A stretch of DNA of 64,000 nucleotides. Source: CALGDE01 sp964655355 (GTDB lineage Bacteria; Cyanobacteriota; Cyanobacteriia; CACIAM-69d). Within the stretch, counting starts at the first letter, position 1. The number at the start of each line of letters is the position of its first letter. Of the stretch, positions 51,973 to 60,885 are shown piece by piece. Location: contig CAZZMD010000005.1 in the NCBI GenBank assembly GCA_964655355.1, forward strand, positions 1-64,000, read 5' to 3'. A model generated the notes under the pieces. The model searched no databases. It saw only the letters and a list, made by a program, of their open reading frames with translations, and was not told the origin of the DNA. Position numbers and translations under genes: made by a program.

Positions 51973-53688
51973 ATGCTGCGATTGGAGCGCGTCAAAAAGA
52001 TTTATCCCACGGGTGAAATCCTGCGGGATGTGAGCTGGGAGCTTAAGGCAGAAGAGCGCGTGGGCCTGGTGGGCGTGAACGGGGCCGGCAAATCAACGCA
52101 GTTAAAAATTATTGCCGGGGAAATCGAACCCACCGCAGGACAGGTCATCCGCCCGGCGGATCTCAAAATTGCCTATCTCAATCAAGAGTTTGAAGTTGAT
52201 CCCGGTCGCACGGTACGCGAAGAGCTATGGAAAGCCTTCAAAGCGGTCAACGAGATCCAAGCGGAAATGGCTGCCGTGCAAGTCCGTATGGAAACCGCTG
52301 ATCCCGATGCCTTAGATAAGGAAATCGCCCTACTCGATAAACTTCAGCGGCGATTTGAAGCGGAGGATGGGTACGCCCTGGAAGCCCGCATTGAAAAGAT
52401 CCTGGCGGAGCTGGGATTTGAGATAGACGATGGCGATCGCCTGGTGCGGGCCTTCAGCGGCGGCTGGCAAATGCGGATGGGGCTCGGCAAAATTTTGCTC
52501 CAGGAGCCGGATGTCCTACTGCTGGACGAGCCCACCAACCACCTGGACTTGGAGACGATTGAGTGGCTAGAAAGCTATTTAAAGGGATTGGCAACGCCCA
52601 TGGTGATCGTGTCCCACGATCGCCAATTCCTGGACAAACTCTGCACCAAAATCGTTGAAACCGAGCGGGGGATCGCAACGGAATACCTGGGTAACTATTC
52701 CAGCTACCTATTGCAAAAGGAAGAGCAGGCGACCGCCCAGATGAGCGCCTACGAACGACAACAAAAAGAAATCGATAAACAGCAAGCATTTGTTGAGCGA
52801 TTCCGCGCCAGCGCCACCCGAAGCACCCAAGCCAAAAGTCGAGAAAAGCAGCTCGAAAAAATTGAGCGTATCGACGCCCCCACCGCCTCCACGCGATCCC
52901 TACAGTTCCAATTTCCCCCCGCCCCCCGCAGCGGCCGGGAGGTGGTTCACATTGAGGACTTGACCCACACCTACGGGGATAAAATCCTATTCTTGGGCGC
53001 AGAGCTATTGGTGGAACGGGGCGATCGCATCGTCTTTCTAGGGCCAAACGGCTGCGGCAAATCCACCCTATTACAAATGATTGCGGGGATCGAAACTCCC
53101 GATGAAGGGCGTGCAGAAATTGGTAAGCACGGGGTTTTACCCAGTTATTTCGCCCAAAACCAGGCGGAAGCCATGGATTTAACCAAAACGGTTATTGACA
53201 CAATTCAGGATGAGGTTCCAGACTGGGACCATGGAGACGTTAGGGCTCTCCTGGGGCGCTTCCTGTTCAGTGGTGAAACCGTCTTCAAAACCGTCGGCTC
53301 CCTGAGTGGCGGCGAAAAAGCCCGCTTGGCCCTTGCCAAAATGATGGTCTGCCCCGCTAATCTACTCATTCTGGACGAGCCCACAAACCACTTAGATATC
53401 CCCGCGAAAGAAATGCTGGAGGACGCCCTCCGGAACTACGACGGCACGGTTCTAGTGGTTTCCCACGATCGATTCTTTATTTCCCGCATTGCCAACAAAG
53501 TTGTTGAGCTAAAGGATGGTGAATTGCACCTCTATCGGGGCGATTACCAGTATTACCAAGACAAAATTGCAGAAAAAGAGCGTCGTGCCGCCCAGGCTGC
53601 CCTAGAGGCAGAAAAAGCAGCAAAAGCTGCACGGAAACGGGCGAAACAACGGGATAAGCAGAAGGCAAAAAAGGCGGCAAAGTCATAG
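51973..53688 (+). CDS. ABC-F family ATPase
   Basis: A 571-residue translation-type ABC-F protein without membrane spans. Walker A GVNGAGKST and GPNGCGKST, signatures FSGGWQMRMGLGK and LSGGEKARLALAK, and Walker B VLLLDEPTNHLD and LLILDEPTNHLD are intact. The linker (about 235-300) is helical and basic. The C-terminus is a Lys/Ala-rich helix (AAKAARKRAKQRDKQKAKKA). ABC-F proteins act at the ribosomal E site. The frame is open back to 51829, but the family N-terminus LRLERVKKIYPTGE fits ATG 51973 (ATG 51961 is an alternative). Confidence 0.9.
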   Translation: MLRLERVKKIYPTGEILRDVSWELKAEERVGLVGVNGAGKSTQLKIIAGEIEPTAGQVIRPADLKIAYLNQEFEVDPGRTVREELWKAFKAVNEIQAEMAAVQVRMETADPDALDKEIALLDKLQRRFEAEDGYALEARIEKILAELGFEIDDGDRLVRAFSGGWQMRMGLGKILLQEPDVLLLDEPTNHLDLETIEWLESYLKGLATPMVIVSHDRQFLDKLCTKIVETERGIATEYLGNYSSYLLQKEEQATAQMSAYERQQKEIDKQQAFVERFRASATRSTQAKSREKQLEKIERIDAPTASTRSLQFQFPPAPRSGREVVHIEDLTHTYGDKILFLGAELLVERGDRIVFLGPNGCGKSTLLQMIAGIETPDEGRAEIGKHGVLPSYFAQNQAEAMDLTKTVIDTIQDEVPDWDHGDVRALLGRFLFSGETVFKTVGSLSGGEKARLALAKMMVCPANLLILDEPTNHLDIPAKEMLEDALRNYDGTVLVVSHDRFFISRIANKVVELKDGELHLYRGDYQYYQDKIAEKERRAAQAALEAEKAAKAARKRAKQRDKQKAKKAAKS

Positions 53689-53772
53689 CTGAACGCGATC
53701 CCACGCTTTTCTTCGAGTTAATCCACTTGACGCGCGATCCCGATGCTATGATTTCGGGAACCTTAAAAGATC

Positions 53773-55389
53773 ATGAAAAAGCGACCTGATATGGCTGAGA
53801 TCCCCATTTCCCCGGTAGTTCTGGCGATCCTGGATGGCTGGGGCTATAGCGACCAGTCCGATGGCAACGCGATCTCAGCCGCCAACACGCCCGTGATTGA
53901 CAGCCTTTGGGAGGTCTACCCCCATACGCTGATTCGGGCGTCTGGCAAGGCGGTTGGCTTACCGGATGGTCAGATGGGAAATTCGGAAGTCGGCCATTTG
54001 AATATTGGGGCAGGGCGGGTGGTTCCCCAGGAGCTGGTGCGGATCTCAGATGCAGTTGAAAATGGGTCGATCCTCAGCAATCCAGCGTTGGTGAAATGTT
54101 GTGAGTCTGTGACAAAAGCCGGTAGCAAGCTACACCTGGTCGGACTGTGCTCCGATGGCGGGGTCCATTCCCACTTGAACCATGTGAAAGGGTTGCTGAC
54201 CCTGGCGAAGCAGCAGGGTATTGAAGACGTTTGCATCCATGCCATTACCGATGGCCGTGATACGAAGCCCACTAGCGCGATCGCCTATTTAGAGACGCTC
54301 CAGGCCCAGTGCGATGAAGTGGGGGTGGGGCGTATCGTGACCATTTCGGGTCGTTATTTTGCAATGGATCGGGATCAGCGATGGAGTCGAGTGGAGCCGG
54401 CCTATCGAGTGATGGTTGATCCCAGCCCCGGCGATGGCCGATCGCCCCGGGAGGTGATGGAAGCCTTTTATGCGGACGGTACAACGGACGAATTTGCGAT
54501 CCCCACTCGCATTGCCCCGGGGGCGATTGAAGCGAACGATGGGGTTATTTGTTTTAACTTCCGACCGGATCGGGTGCGTCAGCTCTGCCAGGCTTTTGTC
54601 GGGGAAGAGTTTCAAGGGTTTGAGCGATCGCTCATCGAGCCCCTGTCTTTCGTGACGTTTACTCAATATGATCCCCAGCTTCCGGTGGCGGTTGCCTTTG
54701 AGCCGGAGAGTTTGACCAATATTCTCGGGGAAGTGATTTCATCCCACGGGCTGAAGCAGTTGCGCACTGCCGAAACGGAAAAGTATGCCCATGTGACGTA
54801 CTTCTTCAATGGTGGCCTGGAGAGCAATTTTGAAGGGGAAGATCGCCGTTTGATCAGCAGCCCCCCTGTGGCGACCTATGACCACGAGCCCGCCATGTCG
54901 GCCAATCAAGTCACCCAAGTGGTCGTCGACGCGATCGCTCAACAGGAATATGCCCTGATTGTGGTGAACTATGCCAATCCCGACATGGTGGGCCATACGG
55001 GCAAAATGGAGGCGACCACTGAGGCGATCGAAACCGTGGATCGCTGCATTGGTGAAGTATTGGCCGCTGCTAGTAAAGCCGGGGGGACCGTCCTCATCAC
55101 GGCAGACCATGGCAATGCTGAGCGAATGTTTGACGAAAATGGCAACCCCTGGACCGCTCACACCACTAACCTGGTGCCCTTTATTGTGGTGGAAGGGGAA
55201 AAACGTAAGATCCCTGGCCACGGTACGGATGTCCAATTGCGGAAGGATGGATGTTTGGCGGATATTGCGCCGACGATCCTAGAGATCCTTCAACTCCCCC
55301 AACCTCCAGAAATGACCGGGGTCTCTATGATTGAGCCGGCGGGTTATCAATCGAAACTCAGCCGTACGCCCGTAAGCGTTTCCCTGTAG
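53773..55389 (+). CDS. gpmI: 2,3-bisphosphoglycerate-independent phosphoglycerate mutase
   Basis: A 538-residue Mn-dependent glycolytic enzyme interconverting 3- and 2-phosphoglycerate. VLAILDGWGYSD supplies the first metal-binding Asp (21), and the phosphoserine nucleophile is Ser71 in GQMGNSEVGHLNIGAGR. Other active-site segments are HAITDGRDTKP, GRYFAMDRDQRW, YANPDMVGHTG, LITADHGNAE and WTAHTTNLVPF. The length is typical. ATG 53773 or, six residues on, ATG 53791 may be the start. Confidence 0.96.
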   Translation: MKKRPDMAEIPISPVVLAILDGWGYSDQSDGNAISAANTPVIDSLWEVYPHTLIRASGKAVGLPDGQMGNSEVGHLNIGAGRVVPQELVRISDAVENGSILSNPALVKCCESVTKAGSKLHLVGLCSDGGVHSHLNHVKGLLTLAKQQGIEDVCIHAITDGRDTKPTSAIAYLETLQAQCDEVGVGRIVTISGRYFAMDRDQRWSRVEPAYRVMVDPSPGDGRSPREVMEAFYADGTTDEFAIPTRIAPGAIEANDGVICFNFRPDRVRQLCQAFVGEEFQGFERSLIEPLSFVTFTQYDPQLPVAVAFEPESLTNILGEVISSHGLKQLRTAETEKYAHVTYFFNGGLESNFEGEDRRLISSPPVATYDHEPAMSANQVTQVVVDAIAQQEYALIVVNYANPDMVGHTGKMEATTEAIETVDRCIGEVLAAASKAGGTVLITADHGNAERMFDENGNPWTAHTTNLVPFIVVEGEKRKIPGHGTDVQLRKDGCLADIAPTILEILQLPQPPEMTGVSMIEPAGYQSKLSRTPVSVSL

Positions 55390-55422
55390 GCTCCGTCAAA
55401 ACACTCAATCAAGGGAAATAGG

Positions 55423-55492
55423 GGGAATAGCTCACTCGGCTGCTCAGCGATCGCTCCATCGGAACCCTAGGAACGAGTCGTCTGCTATTCCC
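55423..55492. terminator. long-range inverted repeat between convergent genes
   Basis: GGGAATAGC (55423-55431) is exactly complementary to GCTATTCCC (55484-55492) across 52 bases, between gpmI and the convergent kinase gene. It may close both transcripts; no T run. Confidence 0.3.
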
Positions 55493-55496
55493 GGGA

Positions 55497-56495
55497 TTAA
55501 TGCTCCAAATCTGGGGGGAAAATCGGCAGCGTCAGCATAAAGGTCGTGCCATTCTCACGATCTGAGGTGAAGCTGATACTCCCTTGATGCTTCTCTTCGA
55601 TAATTTGTTGGGTAATGGCTAACCCTAATCCTGTCCCTTTGCCGACGGGTTTAGTGGTGAAAAATGATTCAAAGAGGAGGGGCTTAATTTTGTTAGGGAT
55701 GCCCGGACCATTGTCATGGATGGAAATTTGAATTTGATCACCGTCGATGATCTTGGTGCCCAGGGCAATCATGGCCGGTGGTGAGGATTTTCCCGCCATG
55801 TCGGGAGCCGTCGTCAAACTCGCCTGCTCATCCAGGGCATCAATGGCATTGCCGATCAGATTCATAAACACCTGGTTCATGGGACCGGGGTAGCAGGGGA
55901 TTAAGGGAATATCCCCATAGGTGCGCTGAATTTCGACGGTGCCTCGGTGTTCATTACTCTTGAGGCGATGGTTCAGGATGAGGAGCGCACTATCCAGCAG
56001 TTCGTGGAGATCGGTGGTTTGTTTTTCGCGTTCATCGCTACGCACGAAGTTACGGAGAGCGAGGGCAATATCCCGGACCCGCTCGGCTCCGAATCGGACT
56101 GATCCTAGGGTTTTGGGGAGATCTTCTAGGAGAAAGTCCAGTTCGATCGCCTCAATCTCTTCAGCAATGATGCCACTGGGATTGGGGTACTCGGACTGAT
56201 AAAGGTCAACCAGATTTTTTAGATCATCAATGTATTGGTTGATGTGGATCAAGTTCCCCAGAATAAAGCCGATGGGGTTGTTGATGTCATGGGCGACCCC
56301 TGCCAAGAGTTCCCCCAGGGATGACATCTTGTCGGACTGCATCAATTGGCTTTGGGTTTCCTTGAGGGAAACACTCAGGGCATCAAGCTGTTTATCCTTA
56401 CGGGCCAGGGCTTCGCGAGCTTCCGCCAGAGCGATCGCCAGGGCTTCAGGGGAGTCCGACTCCTGAGGAGACTCATGTTGAGCATCATTCACCAT
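55497..56495 (-). CDS. cytoplasmic sensor histidine kinase
   Basis: A 332-residue kinase with no sensor domain: an acidic start, a coiled coil (about 18-58, EALAIALAEAREALARKDKQ), the phosphoacceptor H69 in GVAHDINNPIGFI, a long helical insert, and an ATPase domain with N-box NLIGNAIDALDEQ, G1 HDNGPGIPNKIK and G2 GKGTGLGLAIT. The HDINNP box places it in the NtrB-like/HPK4 type. No response regulator gene adjoins it. The ATG at 56495 is used; the TTG 13 codons upstream is unlikely. Confidence 0.9.
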   Translation of the reverse strand: MVNDAQHESPQESDSPEALAIALAEAREALARKDKQLDALSVSLKETQSQLMQSDKMSSLGELLAGVAHDINNPIGFILGNLIHINQYIDDLKNLVDLYQSEYPNPSGIIAEEIEAIELDFLLEDLPKTLGSVRFGAERVRDIALALRNFVRSDEREKQTTDLHELLDSALLILNHRLKSNEHRGTVEIQRTYGDIPLIPCYPGPMNQVFMNLIGNAIDALDEQASLTTAPDMAGKSSPPAMIALGTKIIDGDQIQISIHDNGPGIPNKIKPLLFESFFTTKPVGKGTGLGLAITQQIIEEKHQGSISFTSDRENGTTFMLTLPIFPPDLEH

Positions 56496-56784
56496 AACAA
56501 GCCGCTGCGTCTGGGGGAGAAGGGATAATCGCAATTATTAATCGTTCGTCATCTGAGTACACCGGTTGGGATCAACTCATGGACGCTGAATCATCGAAAT
56601 TGACGAAAAATCTACCATCAGGGATGGAGTTGAGAGCTAGAGGCAAGAATCGAAGGATGTAATGTTCTGGAATGATAGGGGGTCAAGGGGATGTAGTCCT
56701 TTCCCATCGAAACAGAAGATATATCGATAGGGTGTGATTGCGATCGCAGGCATGGTGCAGAATCCTCCCCTGATAGAGCTGTCG

Positions 56785-56810
56785 GATGGTGTCCCCATGG
56801 GGACACCATC
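56785..56810. promoter_or_regulatory. perfect 26-base palindrome
   Basis: GATGGTGTCCCCA and its exact reverse complement meet with no spacer. Both flanking genes start away from it. The form fits a dimeric regulator's operator or a cruciform; no known consensus is recognised. Confidence 0.6.
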
Positions 56811-56948
56811 ACAGGTGCTGCTTTTCCCTCTCTACCTAGTCCCAAGCCTTCGTTATCGGGCCAGGATCGTAAGACTAAATTTAAAATACCCGTAAATACT
56901 TTGCGGATACACACATCCAAATAGTGCCAGCCTGGATTCACGATTAGT

Positions 56949-56977
56949 GCAGTGGCGGGGATGCTCAGTGCCACTGC
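56949..56977. other. hairpin upstream of the first methyltransferase
   Basis: GCAGTGGC (56949-56956) pairs perfectly with GCCACTGC (56970-56977), 13-base loop, 80 bases before the start at 57057. It may be part of the mRNA leader. Confidence 0.4.
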
Positions 56978-57056
56978 CTGGGGACCTAGGATAGGAATGC
57001 TACACGACCCGCCGAATGGGGCATACTCTCTCTGGGCATACTTTTAAGTCCTCTCT

Positions 57057-58541
57057 ATGGTTTCAGGGGACGCGGTTCTCGACCGCAGCCCCCCATCGTC
57101 CAAGTCATCTCCTGCGCCTATGTCTCTGCCCCAATCCTCCGGCGTCTCCCCAGACGATATCGCCACAGCCCCCACAGATAACCTTTCTCCAGGCACGGGG
57201 ATCGTGAACTCGGAGCTATCTCCTGAGGAACAGGAACGGTTAGAGAAAATTCGCGCCCAATTTGACCGTGCCCCCTATCCCCGTTATCCCCTAGACGGTA
57301 AGCCGAGTGCCCTGAAACGGCATGTGCACTGCCTCAGAACGGCTTACCATCGCCGTTATCAGAAATTGACTGAGACAACGGGAAAACGGATCCTGGACGT
57401 TGGATGTGGCAGTGGATTTGGGACGTTGGCGTTGGCTCTGGCGAATCCAGATACCACCATAGTGGGCGTGGATTTGTCAGCGGCGTCGTTGGATCTTGCC
57501 CAGAAGCGAATCGAGCATCACGGGTTGGAGGATCGATGCCGGTTTGAGAAGTTGAGCTTGGAACAACTCGATCAGCTCTTGCCCGACCAATTCGATTTCA
57601 TCAACTGCGACGAGCTGCTGTATCTGCAACCCGACCCCTCCGTGGGCTTAAGGGCGATGAAAAAAGTGCTGGCGGCGGATGGAATTATTCGTACCAATCT
57701 CCACAGCCAGCTTCAACGGATGCCTTTCTTTCGGGCCCAGGCTTTGGCTCACTTGATGGGGCTGATGGATGGCAATCCCGATGACATGGAAGTAAGCGTA
57801 TTTCGGGAGTTATTTGAGTCTTTAAAGGATTCCACTCAGCTTAAGAAAACGACCTGGGTTCCCGATAAGGCGGACGAAGATGCCTACTACATGATGAATT
57901 ATCTGTTTCAGGGCGATCGCGGTTTTACGATTCCCGATATGTTCAGCGCCCTTGAGCGATCGGAGCTGAGCTGGATCAGTATGGCGGACTGGCAAAGTTG
58001 GGTGATTGAAGATTTGTTCAAGGATCCCGAGGATATGCCCGCGTTTTTCGCCATGGGCCTGTCCATGGCATCAGACGTGGAAAAATTGCAGATCCACGAT
58101 CTATTGATGTCGAGTCACCGGCTGTTGGATTTCTGGTGCGGCCACCCGGAGGCCGACCAAGACTGGCTACCGGTGGAAGACTGGGAGCCGGAAGATTGGC
58201 AAACCGCCAGAGTCGCCCTGACGCCCCAACTGAATACCGAGCAGTTCAAAGAGGGATTGGGGGACGCGGTTACCGAATTTCGAGATTTACAGATGCGCCG
58301 CTTTTTTGATGTGTCCTGGGGATTGCAAAAAGTGAGTGGGGCGATCGCCATTGGACTGCTTCCCTTGCTGGACGGTCCCAAGGATTTTGCAGAACTTGTG
58401 AGTCATTGGCAGACCGTGTGCCCCGTAGATCCGGTCTCTTTGACGCCAACGACACCGGAACAGGCGGCCGCTCCGCTGCGATATCTCTTAACGGAATTGG
58501 CGAAGTGGGGGTATGTTTTGCCTGAGCGCGCCGCCCCATAG
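57057..58541 (+). CDS. class I SAM methyltransferase with extra C-terminal domains, paralogue 1
   Basis: A 494-residue protein. A disordered Ser/Pro-rich start (1-60) precedes the PYPRYPLD motif (about 73-80), then a class I methyltransferase fold with SAM motif I ILDVGCGSGFGTLALALANP (112-131), the acidic VGVDLSAASLDLAQ, and INCDELLYLQPDP. The rest (about 230-494) holds FLFQ-type LFQGDRGFTIPDMF and a HRLLDFWCGHPEAD segment. The plan, a methyltransferase followed by regulatory-type domains, resembles protein methyltransferases with the MethyTransf_Reg region (PF10119), from memory. The substrate is unknown. Paralogue 2 follows after 75 bases. Confidence 0.8.
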   Translation: MVSGDAVLDRSPPSSKSSPAPMSLPQSSGVSPDDIATAPTDNLSPGTGIVNSELSPEEQERLEKIRAQFDRAPYPRYPLDGKPSALKRHVHCLRTAYHRRYQKLTETTGKRILDVGCGSGFGTLALALANPDTTIVGVDLSAASLDLAQKRIEHHGLEDRCRFEKLSLEQLDQLLPDQFDFINCDELLYLQPDPSVGLRAMKKVLAADGIIRTNLHSQLQRMPFFRAQALAHLMGLMDGNPDDMEVSVFRELFESLKDSTQLKKTTWVPDKADEDAYYMMNYLFQGDRGFTIPDMFSALERSELSWISMADWQSWVIEDLFKDPEDMPAFFAMGLSMASDVEKLQIHDLLMSSHRLLDFWCGHPEADQDWLPVEDWEPEDWQTARVALTPQLNTEQFKEGLGDAVTEFRDLQMRRFFDVSWGLQKVSGAIAIGLLPLLDGPKDFAELVSHWQTVCPVDPVSLTPTTPEQAAAPLRYLLTELAKWGYVLPERAAP

Positions 58542-58616
58542 CCCAATGCCCTTGATGGCACAGCCGGGCCCAGAGTAAGCCCCCCAATAGCGCATTCCCC
58601 GATTTTCATACCTCCT

Positions 58617-59972
58617 ATGGCTAACCCTTCCCAGAGCACGTCTGCCCAAACGTCTAATGAATCCGCCCAGTTGGAGGCACTGCGACAGCAATTTGATGGA
58701 ACGCCCTACCCCTGGCAGCCCCTGGATAAAAGTATCGATGACAGCTCTGTCCTCTTCCATGAACATAGTATTGCGACGGCATTTTACCGCCGGGATTGCC
58801 GCTTGGTGGATACGACGGGGATGACCGTCCTGGATGTGGGGTGTGGCAGCGGATATAAGGCCCTGGCTTTGATGCGCGTCAATCCAGGTATCAAAGTGCT
58901 GGGAATTGACCTCTCCCCGAAGTCAATCGATCTGGCACAACAGCGGGCGGAATTCTGGGGGCTGGGCGATCGCCTGAAATTTGAGGTTTTGGACCTCGAC
59001 AATCTGGGCCAGTTGGGGCAAACGTTCGACTACATCAATTGTGATGAAACCCTATACCTCTGCCCCGATCCCCTGGTAAGCCTCAAGGCAATGGCCAACG
59101 TGTTGGCCCCCGACGGCATCCTGCGGGCCAATCTGCACGATTACCACCAACGTAGAAAGTATCTCGATGCCCAGCGCGCCGCAAAAGTACTGAATCCCGG
59201 TCCTGCCCCCAACAGTGAGGAAGCGATCGCCAACTTCTTTGAGCTGTTGGACTACCTTGCGCCGACCACTTCCATTGGGGACGTCTGGAGCAAACTCGGT
59301 AAGAATGCCAACAAGGATCAGCGGATTGAATTAATCCAAGCCAATTTCCTGTTGCAGGGCGATCGCGGCTTCACCATCGAAGAAACATTCAAGTTGATTG
59401 AGGATGCCCAATTAAACTGGGGCGGCCTGGTTGCCCCGCAGCGGTGGAACTGGAAAAAGCTATTTGTCGACAATAAAACCCTGCCCGATCGCCTCCTAGA
59501 AATTTTTAAGACCTTGGGCGATCGCCAAACGCTTCAATTGGTGGATTGGTTGCAACCGACGAATCGCCTCATTGATTTCTGGTGTAGTCATACCCCCGCT
59601 TCCCAACGTGCACCGTTGGAGGAATGGTCACCGGAGCAGTGGGGCAATGCAACCCTGGCTTGGCACCCGATTTTACAGACTGAGACATTTCATGGGGAAC
59701 TCATGAATGCGGCACGATTCCTCAAACCCCTCGATATGACGAACCATTTCCGGACACCGACCCCCATCACAGGGATTAGTGCCGCCCTCCTACCCGCTCT
59801 GATTCCTCTCAAAGACGGTCCTCAACCCTTTAATCAATTGGTGGACAGACTGGGGCAGGTGCACCCCCTCTCGCCGGTGACCCAGGAACCATTCACCCGT
59901 GAGCATCTAGAGAACGCTGCGATCAACCTCTTCCAAAGCCTTGAGGCGGCGGGCTATCTCTTCGTCTGGTGA
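58617..59972 (+). CDS. class I SAM methyltransferase, paralogue 2
   Basis: A 451-residue paralogue of the preceding gene without its long N-terminal extension. Matching segments are FDGTPYPWQPLD (about 23-34), LDVGCGSGYKALALMRVNPG, LGIDLSPKSIDLAQ, INCDETLYLCPDP, LLQGDRGFTIEETF and NRLIDFWCSH. The middle (about 190-260) has diverged and lacks the QRMPFFRAQAL segment of paralogue 1 in favour of a different loop. Its last codons run into a 13-base tandem repeat. The pilin gene starts 258 bases downstream, with its own leader. Confidence 0.8.
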   Translation: MANPSQSTSAQTSNESAQLEALRQQFDGTPYPWQPLDKSIDDSSVLFHEHSIATAFYRRDCRLVDTTGMTVLDVGCGSGYKALALMRVNPGIKVLGIDLSPKSIDLAQQRAEFWGLGDRLKFEVLDLDNLGQLGQTFDYINCDETLYLCPDPLVSLKAMANVLAPDGILRANLHDYHQRRKYLDAQRAAKVLNPGPAPNSEEAIANFFELLDYLAPTTSIGDVWSKLGKNANKDQRIELIQANFLLQGDRGFTIEETFKLIEDAQLNWGGLVAPQRWNWKKLFVDNKTLPDRLLEIFKTLGDRQTLQLVDWLQPTNRLIDFWCSHTPASQRAPLEEWSPEQWGNATLAWHPILQTETFHGELMNAARFLKPLDMTNHFRTPTPITGISAALLPALIPLKDGPQPFNQLVDRLGQVHPLSPVTQEPFTREHLENAAINLFQSLEAAGYLFVW

Positions 59973-60041
59973 TAGGGCTGGTGATAGGGGCTGGTGGTAG
60001 GGGCTGGTGGTAGGGGCTGGTGGTAGGGGCTGGTGGTAGAA
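59966..60041 (+). repeat. G-rich 13-base tandem repeat
   Basis: Six units of CTGGTGRTAGGGG (first unit 12 bases, last partial) start in the final codons of the second methyltransferase and run past its TGA. Four GGGG runs (59987, 60000, 60013, 60026) are spaced exactly 13 bases, so a G-quadruplex is possible on the + strand or mRNA. Confidence 0.9.
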
Positions 60042-60217
60042 CCTGGCAATGAATTTCCCCACGCAATGGGGAATGGGGAGCGACCGAGATTGTAACAAGA
60101 TTAGACACTCTGAAAATCCTGTAATTGGAGTGATATCAAAAGGATTTTGGATGGGTAGATTACATAGTAAGGAAGTGAAAACCACGGGTGCACACCTTGC
60201 CCCGTCCTCTATCTCTC

Positions 60218-60223
60218 AAGGAG
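60218..60223 (+). promoter_or_regulatory. strong ribosome-binding site of the pilin gene
   Basis: AAGGAG seven bases before the ATG at 60231, one of the best ribosome-binding sites in the window, as expected for an abundant structural protein. Confidence 0.8.
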
Positions 60224-60230
60224 AGCCTCA

Positions 60231-60740
60231 ATGAAAACTAGCTTCAAAGCAAAACTGATCCAGCACATTGCTGCCAAGAAGAACAGCGAAGAGGGTTTTA
60301 CCCTGATTGAACTGTTGGTGGTAATCATCATCATCGGTATTCTGGCTGCGATCGCCCTGCCTTCCTTCTTGAACCAGGCAGCGAAAGCCCGTCAGTCTGA
60401 GGGTCAGACCTACACCGGTACCATGAACCGGACCCAGCAGGCATTCTACGTTGAGAATGCTGCCTTCGCAGCGGATCTCGCGGCCCTGAAGGCCGGTGTC
60501 CCCGATGAGACCGATTCCTACACCTATACCACCGCGGGCGCCGCTGACAACGCTGTGAGCATCGCAACCAGCAAGGCTGCTGAGCTGAAAGGCTTTGAGG
60601 GCACCGTGCAAATCAACGGCAACACCCAGCAGGCAGAAGCTAAGCTTTGCATCACTGCAGACGCTGGTATTGGTAACGGCCCCGGTGCGACCCAATCTTC
60701 GACCAGCACTGAAGAGGCTTGCCCCGCATTCGCCCCTTAA
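60231..60740 (+). CDS. pilA: type IV major-pilin-like protein
   Basis: A 169-residue prepilin. The leader of 22 residues ends in Gly22, and the mature protein begins FTLIELLVVIIIIGILAAIA with Glu5, the processing and assembly signature recognised by PilD. The N-terminal helix continues through PSFLNQAAKARQSE; the globular head ends in a C-terminal cysteine pair (KLCITADAG, EEACPAFAP), the disulfide-bonded loop of type IVa pilins. Pili drive motility and DNA uptake in cyanobacteria. A strong ribosome-binding site and terminator frame it as a single-gene transcript. It could be a minor or alternative pilin. Confidence 0.93.
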   Translation: MKTSFKAKLIQHIAAKKNSEEGFTLIELLVVIIIIGILAAIALPSFLNQAAKARQSEGQTYTGTMNRTQQAFYVENAAFAADLAALKAGVPDETDSYTYTTAGAADNAVSIATSKAAELKGFEGTVQINGNTQQAEAKLCITADAGIGNGPGATQSSTSTEEACPAFAP

Positions 60741-60808
60741 TAGTTGGCTGATCTCGAGGGAAAGGTACACATTTAGCCGACTCCCTCGAGCGTCATAGTC
60801 ATCTAACG

Positions 60809-60848
60809 AAAGCCCCTTCCGTTCTCAAAGGACGGAAGGGGCTTTTTG
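60809..60848 (+). terminator. intrinsic terminator of the pilin gene
   Basis: AAGCCCCTTCCGT (60810-60822) pairs perfectly with ACGGAAGGGGCTT (60832-60844), then a T run. Very stable, typical for an abundant transcript. Confidence 0.93.
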
Positions 60849-60885
60849 TTGGCATCTCTTTTTGGGTAACTTGGGGACCGTGAAT

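Larger units (their letters stand above)
56496..57056. other. 561-base divergent spacer with palindromes
   Basis: Spacer between the kinase gene and the first methyltransferase. It carries the perfect 26-base palindrome at 56785-56810 and a hairpin at 56949-56977. A minus-strand 118-codon frame crosses it without a start signal or likely product. Confidence 0.55.

Noticed and set aside
56618..56974. 118-codon minus-strand frame across the 26-base palindrome
   Set aside because: Translation has no domain pattern and the palindrome lies in its middle; more likely regulatory DNA.
56949..57000. GCCACTGCC string resembling part of a cobalamin riboswitch
   Set aside because: The other conserved blocks and the B12 box are missing; it is explained by a simple hairpin.
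59966..60041. CRISPR array
   Set aside because: Units are 13 bases head to tail with no spacers; it is a simple tandem repeat.
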